Virus record (IMG/VR): IMGVR_UViG_3300046472_000079
Location: 1-22,646 of that record
Direction: 5' to 3' (one strand)
DNA from: a virus
Length of the DNA stretch: 22,646 nucleotides
Shown piece after piece: positions 6,579-14,474 of the stretch. The notes below the pieces were generated by a model. It ran no database searches and was not told where the DNA came from. It saw nothing but the letters and a program-made list of their open reading frames with translations. The position numbers were made by a program, and so were the translations under genes. The number at the start of each line of letters is the position of its first letter. Position 1 is the stretch's first letter.

Positions 6579-8735
6579 ATGGCGCGCATCCCACTCGGCA
6601 ATCAGGGCGACACGATAAGCCAACCGGCGCAACAGGTGCAGACCAGTGCGGCGGACTTCGGCGCTCTTTCGGCGCAAGCCAAGCAGGGCGTTGGCGCGTC
6701 TCTCGAGCAACTCGGCAACACGCTCGCGACGCAACAGGCAAAGATCAACGACGATCTGCAGCGGACGGCCGCGGCGACTGCCTATCAGCAGCACGCGACC
6801 AACATGCAGTTGGCGATGCACGACGCCGGCACGAAGCTTCAAAGCGGTGAGCTCGACCAGACAGGCTATCAGGCTGCTGTCACGGACGCGCAGAAGCAGT
6901 CGTTCGACTCAACTATTGGTGCGCTGCCTGACAACCACTACAAAAACGTTGCGAGCATCCAGGCGCAAGGGGTCAATCGCACGGTCCAACTCGGCACTCA
7001 GGAAGCGCTGACGAAGAACTCGCAGCAGCAGATTGCCGCGAACGCCAATTCATTGCTCGACACGGCGGGAAAAAGCATCGCCGTCGCGCCGGCCACGATC
7101 GATTCGACTGTCGCGAGCACGCGCTCCGCATATCTCAGTGCGGCCGCCGCGGCAGGCATCCCGAAGCCGACCGCCGACAAGGTCGCGCAGGACTGGGCGG
7201 ACAACCAGTATGCGGCCCACGCAGAGGGCGCCGTCATCGCTGCTCGAGCGAATGGCGACCTCCCAGCGCTTCAAAAACTGCAGGCCGACCTGACTTCGCC
7301 GGACGGGTTCTATGCTGGCAAGCTCGACGCGAACGCGCGCAATCGCGTGCTGTCGACGGCGGTGTCGCAAAGCCTCGCTATGCAGAACCAGACGGACGCC
7401 GCGGCGCAGGCCCGCGAGACGCAGGCCGCTAGCGCATTCAATCAAGGCCTCGACCTGATGAATCAGGGCAAGCAGTTCAGCCCGGCATACATCAAGCAAC
7501 TCACCGAAACGACGGCCGGCACCTCGCTTGCCGGCCAGACGCAGGAACTGATTGCAGGAAGCGCGAAGAACGCGGGCTTCTCGACGCTGCCCATTCCGCA
7601 GATGCGCACCGCAATTCAGGCCGACCAGGCTGCGGCGAACACGCCCGGCGTCGGCACTGATCCGGCGATCGCGGCAGCGGTGAAGCAGCGGCAGCAGATC
7701 TACACCGCGAGCGTCGAGGCGTATCAGAAAGACCCGTGGAACGCCGCGCTCGATCGAGGCGTGATTCAGGCCATGCCGCCGATCGATACCTCGAGCATCC
7801 CAGCGCTTACCGCATCGCTCGCCGCGCGTAGCAAAGCGGCAGGCATCGTCGATCAGGCTGCTGGCCGTCAGGTCTCGCTGCTCACTCCGGATGAGGCTCA
7901 GAACGTCCTGAAGACCGTCACGGCACTTCCCGTAGATGCTCAGGCCCAGATGCTCAATGGCATCGGCGGTGCGTTTGGGCAAGGCCCGCGCATCAATGAT
8001 CTGGCCAAGCAGTGGGAAGAAAAGAACCCGGCCGTCGCGCTCGCGCTGAAGGCGGGCGCCGCCGGCGGCAACGGCTCGCCGCTGACGACGATCACCGGCC
8101 AGCCGGTCGGCGCGTTCATCCTCTCCGGCCAGCAGGCGATCACGGACAAGACTGTCAAGGTCGACGAAATGGCCGGTACCGGCATGCACTCGAAGATCGC
8201 CAGCGCGATCGACGGCGCGATGCCGCCGGATCAGGCGACGGACGCCAAGGAAAGCGCCTATTACATCGCGATCGGCAGCGCCGCGCGCAACGGTCGCACG
8301 ACTCCGAACAGCACTGACATCCAGAACGGCATTGACGCAGCGACGGGCGGCATATCCAACACCGGCGGCACCCGCTACAACGGCAACCCGAATCGGGTGG
8401 CGATGCCATACGGCTGGAAAGAGAGCGATTTCCAGTCGAGCGTCAAGAGCGCGGACGCCAGCAACATCGAGAACATGGTCGGCGGCAAGCCGATCGACAC
8501 GGTCTACGCCAACGGAAAGCCGATCCCGGTGAACGACTTCATGTCGAAGTTCCCCAGCTATCAGCTGGTGCGAGTCGGCGTGCGCGGGACGTACGCGGTT
8601 GCGACCGGTTCGAAGTTCGTTCAGGACTCCACTGGTGCTCCCGTAACAGTTCACCTTTCGCTCGGGCAGAAAGCCAAGCCTGCTGCGTCGGCCGCCGCTG
8701 CATCGACGCCCGACACGATCAATAACCCGTTCTGA
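6579..8735 (+). CDS. Internal virion (ejection) protein, T7 gp15-like
   Basis: 718 residues, near the size of T7 gp15 (747). It starts MARIPLGNQGDTISQPAQQV, followed by long Ala/Gln-rich helical stretches through most of the protein. Short non-helical islands occur (ITGQPVGAFILSGQQAI, FMSKFPSYQLVRVGVRGTYA), and the C-terminus ends DTINNPF. There is no signal peptide and no clear enzymatic motif. By size, helical content and its place between the small ejection protein and the transglycosylase protein, it is the middle ejection protein. That protein would extend the DNA conduit across the periplasm. It is separated from its neighbours by 3 and 7 bases. Very long minus-strand open frames in this gene come from third-position GC bias. 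Confidence 0.75.
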   Translation: MARIPLGNQGDTISQPAQQVQTSAADFGALSAQAKQGVGASLEQLGNTLATQQAKINDDLQRTAAATAYQQHATNMQLAMHDAGTKLQSGELDQTGYQAAVTDAQKQSFDSTIGALPDNHYKNVASIQAQGVNRTVQLGTQEALTKNSQQQIAANANSLLDTAGKSIAVAPATIDSTVASTRSAYLSAAAAAGIPKPTADKVAQDWADNQYAAHAEGAVIAARANGDLPALQKLQADLTSPDGFYAGKLDANARNRVLSTAVSQSLAMQNQTDAAAQARETQAASAFNQGLDLMNQGKQFSPAYIKQLTETTAGTSLAGQTQELIAGSAKNAGFSTLPIPQMRTAIQADQAAANTPGVGTDPAIAAAVKQRQQIYTASVEAYQKDPWNAALDRGVIQAMPPIDTSSIPALTASLAARSKAAGIVDQAAGRQVSLLTPDEAQNVLKTVTALPVDAQAQMLNGIGGAFGQGPRINDLAKQWEEKNPAVALALKAGAAGGNGSPLTTITGQPVGAFILSGQQAITDKTVKVDEMAGTGMHSKIASAIDGAMPPDQATDAKESAYYIAIGSAARNGRTTPNSTDIQNGIDAATGGISNTGGTRYNGNPNRVAMPYGWKESDFQSSVKSADASNIENMVGGKPIDTVYANGKPIPVNDFMSKFPSYQLVRVGVRGTYAVATGSKFVQDSTGAPVTVHLSLGQKAKPAASAAAASTPDTINNPF

Positions 8736-8742
8736 GGCCACC

Positions 8743-11025
8743 ATGCCGATTGATGACCTCTACGCGGAATCGACGAACCAGTACCTGGCTGGCTCGAATC
8801 AGGTGAATGTGCCGGCGCCTCAGACCGCGCCGTCGACGTCTATCAGTTCGATCGCTCGCGCGGTGGGCCGCGGCTTCGGTCAGGGTACGCTGCAGTTCGG
8901 CGGCGGCCTGTCTGACACTGTCGCTGGCGCATCGCAGATCTTCGTTGATCCTGACACGCTCGCACTGAACCCGAACGCGCAGGCCGACGCCGACAAGCAG
9001 ATCAATGACGCGATCGCGAAGCAGCAGGCCGGCCATTTATTCGAATCGAAGCTCGGCACCTCGGCGTATGACCTGGCCGACACGCTGAAGCCTGACCCGA
9101 CGAAGACCACCGCGACCGATCAGATTGTGCAGGGCGCCGTGAGTGGCCTCACGCAACTCGTCCCGTCGACGCTGCTGTTCGGTCCTGTCGGCGGCGCGGT
9201 GGCCGGAGGCGCGTCGATCGGCTTGGCGCGGTCGGAAGACCTGAAGCGCCAGGGCGTAGATGTCGGCACGCGTACCGCTGTCGGCGCGGTCGAAGGTTCG
9301 CTCAGTGGCGTCGGCGCCGTGCTTCCGGTTGCTGGGTCGACACTCGCCAGAACGGCTGGTCTGGTGGCCGTTGGCGGTCCCGGCATGAACATCGCGCAGG
9401 GCGTCGCCGAGAAGGCAATTCTGCGCAACTCGAACTACGACCACCTTGCCGATCAGATTGACCCGCTAGACCCGACGAGCCTTGCCGCGTCAACGCTGGT
9501 TGCTGGCATGTTCGCCGGCGCGCACGCGGTCGGCATGGCGCGCTCGGCGAAGGCTGGTGCGGCAACTGATGCAGCGGCGGCCGCGCCGAAGACCGCGCCC
9601 GTCGACGTGCCGCTCACTGATTTGCCTGTCGATACGCGCAAGGCTTTGCGGTACAACGCGCCGCAGCTCGACGCGTACGCGACACAGGCCGCGCAGGCTG
9701 CCGGCGTGCCGCCCGAAATGCTGCTGTTCATCAAGAACAAGGGCGAGCAGTCGAACAGCAATCAGGTGAGCCCGAAGGGCGCGAAGGGTGTCATGCAGTT
9801 CACCGACCCGACATTCGCGCAATTCGGCAAGGGCGATCCTACCGACCCAGTCAACTCGATCGATGCGGCCGCAGCGTATGCGAAGGATCTGCTGCAGCGT
9901 TACGACGGCGATGTGCGTGCGGCGATCACGGAATACAACGGCGGCGTGAAGCAGGCCGAGGCTGTGCACGCCGGCGGCGCGCCGACCGATCCTGAGACGA
10001 TCAAGTATCTGCGCAAGTACGACCGGTTCGCGGCCACGCAGCAGATCAACAGCGTGAAGTTCAATGCGACGCCCGACCAGGTCGACGCCGCGCTGGTGTC
10101 GCACGGCCAGAACATGGTTGACGACGCAAACATTCTGCCGGAGACGGACGTTGCGGGAATGAGCGCGCATCAGGACGCATTCGAGCTGGCGGCGAACCAG
10201 ATGAGCACCGGCGCGTTTCCTGACATCACCGATGGTATCCCGGCGGATGCGACGAGTCGCGCGGCGTATCAGGCGTTCGAACGCGATGTCGGCGACGCTG
10301 CCGTAGGCGGCGGCGAACAATCCAGATCAGAGCTTGAGCCGAACGCCTTTGGGCCTGTGCACGATAACTTCCGCGGCGATGCGCAGGGCGCCGTTTCACG
10401 CCTGATGGCTGATCAGACGGGCGAGGCCACCGCGGCGCTGAGCCATCCGGACATTGGCGATATCGATCTGGTCTACGGCAAGCCGCCCGAAGGTAGAAAC
10501 CCGGGCTTCGGCCTCGCCAAGATCGCGCAGAAGCATCCCGAAGTGATGGATGATCTGCAGGGGTTTCTGTCGAGATTGCGCCGCGATGATGCTGGCTCTG
10601 GCTCGAATCGCGTTCGCCTGAGCGACGACAACGGCGTTGCGATGGTGAGCTTGAACTGGAAGGGGGCGGAAAAGAAGTGGCTGCTTACTGCCTATGAGAA
10701 GAAGGCCGGCAGAGACGCTAGTATAGACACCGCCTCTGTGAAACCCGCGGATGACACAGCTAGCCGCGGGACCGGCAATGAAATTGTAGGCGGTCCAGGT
10801 GGCGAAGGCAAGCAACTGAGCCCCGTGGAGTCCAACGTGCGCGAGGCTGCGCAGCTGGCACCGGAAACGCCGGTTCATCTGGACTCGTCTGACCCGAACG
10901 CGGCCGAGCATAACGGCACGCTCGCGTCGGCGCTCGAGATCATCGACAACGAGCATGCCGCCACAGTGGACGACGCAAAGCTATTCAGCGTCGCGGCGAA
11001 CTGCTTCATTGCAACGGGGTTCTGA
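8743..11025 (+). CDS. Ejection protein with lytic transglycosylase domain and C-terminal BECR/PBECR-type nuclease-like domain
   Basis: 760 residues; ATG preceded by TGAGG. Residues 1-290 are Ala/Gly-rich with hydrophobic patches (about 142-165, 185-215). Residues about 304-425 form a soluble-lytic-transglycosylase domain: putative catalytic Glu335 in GEQSNSN, then SPKGAKGVMQF (343-353) and YNGG (398-401). This would cut peptidoglycan during DNA entry. Residues about 545-655 (SHPDIGDIDLVYGK, GFGLAKIAQKHPEV, WKGAEKKWLLTAYEKK) match my memory of the phage 'Barnase-EndoU-ColicinE5/D-RelE-like nuclease' (PBECR) domains. His598 and Thr649 are candidate active-site residues. A low-complexity linker (656-695) and a conserved-looking tail ending AANCFIATGF follow. 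The linker contains a 7-bp inverted repeat in the DNA (10744-10770). Transglycosylase call is firm, nuclease call good but untested. Confidence 0.85.
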   Translation: MPIDDLYAESTNQYLAGSNQVNVPAPQTAPSTSISSIARAVGRGFGQGTLQFGGGLSDTVAGASQIFVDPDTLALNPNAQADADKQINDAIAKQQAGHLFESKLGTSAYDLADTLKPDPTKTTATDQIVQGAVSGLTQLVPSTLLFGPVGGAVAGGASIGLARSEDLKRQGVDVGTRTAVGAVEGSLSGVGAVLPVAGSTLARTAGLVAVGGPGMNIAQGVAEKAILRNSNYDHLADQIDPLDPTSLAASTLVAGMFAGAHAVGMARSAKAGAATDAAAAAPKTAPVDVPLTDLPVDTRKALRYNAPQLDAYATQAAQAAGVPPEMLLFIKNKGEQSNSNQVSPKGAKGVMQFTDPTFAQFGKGDPTDPVNSIDAAAAYAKDLLQRYDGDVRAAITEYNGGVKQAEAVHAGGAPTDPETIKYLRKYDRFAATQQINSVKFNATPDQVDAALVSHGQNMVDDANILPETDVAGMSAHQDAFELAANQMSTGAFPDITDGIPADATSRAAYQAFERDVGDAAVGGGEQSRSELEPNAFGPVHDNFRGDAQGAVSRLMADQTGEATAALSHPDIGDIDLVYGKPPEGRNPGFGLAKIAQKHPEVMDDLQGFLSRLRRDDAGSGSNRVRLSDDNGVAMVSLNWKGAEKKWLLTAYEKKAGRDASIDTASVKPADDTASRGTGNEIVGGPGGEGKQLSPVESNVREAAQLAPETPVHLDSSDPNAAEHNGTLASALEIIDNEHAATVDDAKLFSVAANCFIATGF

Positions 11026-11026
11026 A

Positions 11027-13633
11027 ATGCATGACAAATGCGCAAATGCGGTGCAGCAGGTTCGCGAGGCCGCTGGCCGCAAGCCGCTGACCAAGGCTGA
11101 ACTCGACCACATCGAGGATCGCGTACGCGCCGGGATGCGTTCTGTCGCGAACAAAGACATCGACGCCTGGCGCGGCATGTCCGTCAATGAGCGCGTCGCT
11201 GCCGGGGCTGAGTGGGCATCGAAGCAACTGATTCAGGAAGCGGAACTCGCGAAGCAGCGCAAGCTGTTGCAGGTGTCGAAGCAACTCGAAACGCAAAACC
11301 GGATCGAGGACGCGCTTTACGCAGAGCCCGAAAAAGCTCACTCCAAAAATGCGCGCCAGAAGGTCGTCAAACACGACATCGAGCAGGCTTACGTCATGTC
11401 CGGCGCGATCAAGGCCGACTACATGCGCCAGACGATGGGCGCGATTGACGCGATGAAGGAAGGTCAGAACTTCCTCGCGCGTGCATTCGACGTCGACAAT
11501 CCCGCAATGGAGCGCGACATCATTCGCGAGATCTACAAGAAGGCGGACGGTTCGACAGGTAACGACGTGGCGAAGGCCGCGGCGGAGCAGATCAGCAAGA
11601 CAAACGAGGCGATGCGCAAGCGCTTCAACGCATCCGGCGGCAATGTCGGCGACGTGGGCTATGGCTACGTGCCGATCCGGCACAGTCAATCGAAGGTGCT
11701 CGGCAATGGCTCGGACGTGCAGCGCCGCGCGTGGGCTGATTTCGTGCTGCCGTTGCTCGATCGCTCGAAGTATCTGAACGACAACGGCGACGTAATGACT
11801 GATGGCGAGGTGCGCCAGATGCTGACTGGCGAGGCGCGCGGTCCGTGGCAGGAAGCGAACATTGCCGCGAAGGGGAAAGACGTCAAGAAACGCGCACCCG
11901 GCATCTGGGACGAAATCGCCGGCACGTCACCGCGCGAGATCACGACCGTCCGCGGCGCGGTCGGCGCCCGCGCTAACGCTAACTCCGAACATCGCTTTCT
12001 ACACTTCGTCGACGCCGACGCGCACATGGATTACAACCGCGCCTATGGCGAGGGTTCGCTGCTGAATGCCTTGAACGATCACGTCACCGGCATGGCGAAG
12101 AACATCGCGCTGGTCGAGCGGTACGGCCCGAATCCTACGCGCAACATCATGGCGCAGATCGACCGCACGGCCGAGCACGACGGCACGCCGGTGCGTATCC
12201 TCGAGAAAGGCCCGACGTCGATCGGTGCCTATTGGGACTACGTCAACGGAAACACGAACACACCGATCGATCCGGAGCTCGCGCGCAATTTCCAGACTGT
12301 CCGGACAACGGTCGGTGCGATCAAGCTGCAGGGCACGCTTCTCGCCGCGCTGGGCGACGTCGGCACCATGTTCGTGACAGCGAACTACAACAAGGTGCCA
12401 TTCTTCCGCACACTGGGCACCGCAGCGCGCCTGATGGCGCCGGGCTCGAAAGATCTGCGTTCGTGGTTGTCGTCGCAAGGGCTGATCGCTGAAAACCTCG
12501 AGCACGGCATGACGCGCTGGGGGCAAGACAATCTCGCGACTGACTGGGCGAAAAACCTTTCGGCGGCGACGATGAAGTTCGGCGGCGTGACCGGCTGGAC
12601 GGATGCGCTTCGGACCGGCTTCCAGGCCAACATGATGCGCGGCCTCGCCGAGATCTCGAAGACGCCTTGGGCAGACCTGACCGAGTGGGACCGGCGCGCG
12701 CTGACGCGCGGGGGAATCACGAATGGCGATTGGGATGTGGTCAACAAAGCCGAACCGAGTAAGTTCGGCAGCAATCAATATCTGACGCCAGACTCGATCT
12801 ATGAGACGGGCCACGCCGACGCGTCGAACATCGCGCCGAAGCTGCTCGGCATGATTCGCGAGGAAGGCGAGTTCGCCGTGCTGAATCCCGACCTGACGAC
12901 GAAGGTGATTGCGTCGGGCAACTCGGGCACGTGGAAGGGCGAGCTGCAGAAGACGTTCATGCAGTTCAAGAGCTTCCCAATCGCGATGATCACGCGCCAC
13001 TGGGGGCGACTGTCGGAAATGCGCCGCTCGGGAGATTTCAAGGTCGACGGCGCACCGGCACTCGCTAACCCGCTGGCATACGGTACCGCGCTGATCGTCA
13101 GCACGACGCTGATCGGTGCCATCACGACGGAAATCAAGAATCTGCTGGCCGGCAAAGATCCGGAGTCGGTGGGCGGCGACCTGAAGCACGCAGCGTCGTT
13201 CTGGACGCGCGCCTTCACGACCGGCGGCGGCGCGGGCTTTGCGGGTGACATGTTGAACGCAGCTCTAACCAGCAACGACTACGGCTCGCTGCTGTCCAGT
13301 CTGGTCGGCGGCCCGGTGCTATCGACTATCTTTCAGCCTGTGCACGCGCTGGCGGAGAATGCGGCCGATGCATCCGAAGGTAAGGACACGCACGTTGGCG
13401 CCGATCTGGTGAAGGTCGCAAAGTCAAATTTACCGCTTGTGAATTTATGGTATTGGCGCACGGTCATGAACCGCCTGATCTGGGACAATCTCGCCGAGAA
13501 CGTTTCGCCGGGCGTGACGCAACGGAACATCAACAAGTCGAACAAAGAGTTCGGCAACGATTACTGGTGGCAGCCGGGATCGACGTCGCCGCAGCGCGCG
13601 CCGAATCTCGCAACAGTGGCGGGGGCACAATAA
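11027..13633 (+). CDS. Large internal virion (ejection) protein, T7 gp16 C-terminal-like
   Basis: 868 residues. I chose ATG 11027, one base after the previous stop, with ACGGGG upstream. An upstream in-frame start at 10955 would overlap the previous gene by 71 bases and adds unlikely sequence. The N-terminal third is a charged helix region (about 1-200). The middle has a conserved-looking block FLHFVDADAHMDYNRAYGEG. The C-terminal third contains QKTFMQFKSFPIAMITRHWG (about 641-660) and a hydrophobic segment, about 682-705, that could span a membrane. The FMQFKSFP-type motif and following hydrophobic segment are common in the largest ejection proteins of T7-like phages. With the preceding transglycosylase protein it appears to divide the roles of the single T7 gp16. 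The stop overlaps the next start (TAATG). Confidence 0.78.
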   Translation: MHDKCANAVQQVREAAGRKPLTKAELDHIEDRVRAGMRSVANKDIDAWRGMSVNERVAAGAEWASKQLIQEAELAKQRKLLQVSKQLETQNRIEDALYAEPEKAHSKNARQKVVKHDIEQAYVMSGAIKADYMRQTMGAIDAMKEGQNFLARAFDVDNPAMERDIIREIYKKADGSTGNDVAKAAAEQISKTNEAMRKRFNASGGNVGDVGYGYVPIRHSQSKVLGNGSDVQRRAWADFVLPLLDRSKYLNDNGDVMTDGEVRQMLTGEARGPWQEANIAAKGKDVKKRAPGIWDEIAGTSPREITTVRGAVGARANANSEHRFLHFVDADAHMDYNRAYGEGSLLNALNDHVTGMAKNIALVERYGPNPTRNIMAQIDRTAEHDGTPVRILEKGPTSIGAYWDYVNGNTNTPIDPELARNFQTVRTTVGAIKLQGTLLAALGDVGTMFVTANYNKVPFFRTLGTAARLMAPGSKDLRSWLSSQGLIAENLEHGMTRWGQDNLATDWAKNLSAATMKFGGVTGWTDALRTGFQANMMRGLAEISKTPWADLTEWDRRALTRGGITNGDWDVVNKAEPSKFGSNQYLTPDSIYETGHADASNIAPKLLGMIREEGEFAVLNPDLTTKVIASGNSGTWKGELQKTFMQFKSFPIAMITRHWGRLSEMRRSGDFKVDGAPALANPLAYGTALIVSTTLIGAITTEIKNLLAGKDPESVGGDLKHAASFWTRAFTTGGGAGFAGDMLNAALTSNDYGSLLSSLVGGPVLSTIFQPVHALAENAADASEGKDTHVGADLVKVAKSNLPLVNLWYWRTVMNRLIWDNLAENVSPGVTQRNINKSNKEFGNDYWWQPGSTSPQRAPNLATVAGAQ

Positions 13634-14115
13634 TGTTGACGATCGAACGCTTGAAGCATCTGCTGCACTACGACCCTGATACAGGTGTTTTCACGCATCG
13701 CGTGGCACGCAAAAGAGTGGTGGTTGGCGAAGAGGCTGGGCATGTCGATGCGAGCCACGGCTACCGCACGATCTGTATCGACTATAAAAAGTACTACGCC
13801 CATAGACTGGCGATCTTTTATATGACGGGTGAATGGCCGACTAAGCTGGTCGATCACTGGGATACCAATCGCCTTAACAATCGATACAAAAATCTGCGCG
13901 ATGCGTCACGGCTGGTGAATCAGCAGAATCTGCGCAAAGCGAATACGGATAACTCATCCGGACTACTTGGAGCCCATAAGAAGAGGGGCAAGTGGTCTTC
14001 ACAAATCCGCGTTTCTGGGAAGGTAATCCGGCTCGGCAGTTTCGATACTGCCGAGCAAGCCCATGAGGCCTACGTCAGCGCAAAACGTGAATTGCATGTG
14101 GGGTGCACGCTATGA
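13633..14115 (+). CDS. HNH endonuclease with AP2 DNA-binding domain (free-standing homing type)
   Basis: 160 residues. ATG 13633 overlaps the upstream stop as TAATG; a longer open frame starting at 13447 lies inside the previous gene and is not used. The N-terminal DPDTGVFTHRV and YYAHRLAIFYMTGEWP, then VDHWDTNRLNNRYKNLR (about 74-90), form the HNH_3-type fold with the central His-Asn core. The C-terminal NSSGLLGAHKK...KWSSQIRVSGKVIRLGSF and TAEQAHEAYVSAKRELH form an AP2 domain. Such proteins nick or cut DNA and spread by homing. It sits between the ejection gene and the terminase pair without breaking either. Its codon and base use look slightly more AT-rich than its neighbours, consistent with later insertion. 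The next gene overlaps by ATGA. Confidence 0.9.
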   Translation: MLTIERLKHLLHYDPDTGVFTHRVARKRVVVGEEAGHVDASHGYRTICIDYKKYYAHRLAIFYMTGEWPTKLVDHWDTNRLNNRYKNLRDASRLVNQQNLRKANTDNSSGLLGAHKKRGKWSSQIRVSGKVIRLGSFDTAEQAHEAYVSAKRELHVGCTL

Positions 14116-14474
14116 GGCCAGATCAGGCAGAGCGCCTTGCTCAGCTCGAAGAGTCTTTGATCGACGTATATCTCGACGAAGCGGACCCGGCGAACTGGCC
14201 CGGCGTCGGCACCGCCGGTGAGCACATGACGAAGGAGGAGCGGGGCGATAGATACTGGAGCAAGAAGAATGCCGCTGCAACTGTCATGCTGGCGATGGAG
14301 ACCCGGAAGCTGATCGCTAACGATAAGGGTGCGCTCGGGCGCGATCCGTACAGCGACGGTGAAATGGATCGGAAAATCCATGACGCCGAGAAGCGTGCGG
14401 CCGATCTGGTCAAAAAGGTTCAGGATGGCACGTCGCGAGCGGGCTTCCTGAAGCGTGCAGCCGGTGGGGCGTAA
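14112..14474 (+). CDS. Probable small terminase subunit
   Basis: 120 residues from ATG 14112, which overlaps the previous stop (ATGA); a GTG at 14103 would add three residues. The sequence LEESLIDVYLDEADPANWPG, then EERGDRYWSKKNAAATVMLA, matches a family regularly found directly before the large terminase subunit in BPP-1-like podoviruses. The product would recognise the phage DNA and recruit the motor. The C-terminal half is charged and helical (EMDRKIHDAEKRAADLVKKV), fitting an oligomerisation helix. The large subunit starts 20 bases before this gene ends, in a different frame, which favours coupled translation. I see no clear helix-turn-helix, so the role rests on position and remembered similarity. 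Confidence 0.68.
   Translation: MRPDQAERLAQLEESLIDVYLDEADPANWPGVGTAGEHMTKEERGDRYWSKKNAAATVMLAMETRKLIANDKGALGRDPYSDGEMDRKIHDAEKRAADLVKKVQDGTSRAGFLKRAAGGA

Noticed and set aside
7050-8744. 564-codon minus-strand open frame opposite the gp15-like gene
   Set aside because: Arg-rich composition with no family motif; it mirrors a well-supported + gene and is explained by third-position GC bias.
11999-13189. 396-codon minus-strand open frame opposite the large ejection gene
   Set aside because: Arg/His-rich shadow sequence without recognisable domains; the + strand gene has family motifs and correct spacing to neighbours.
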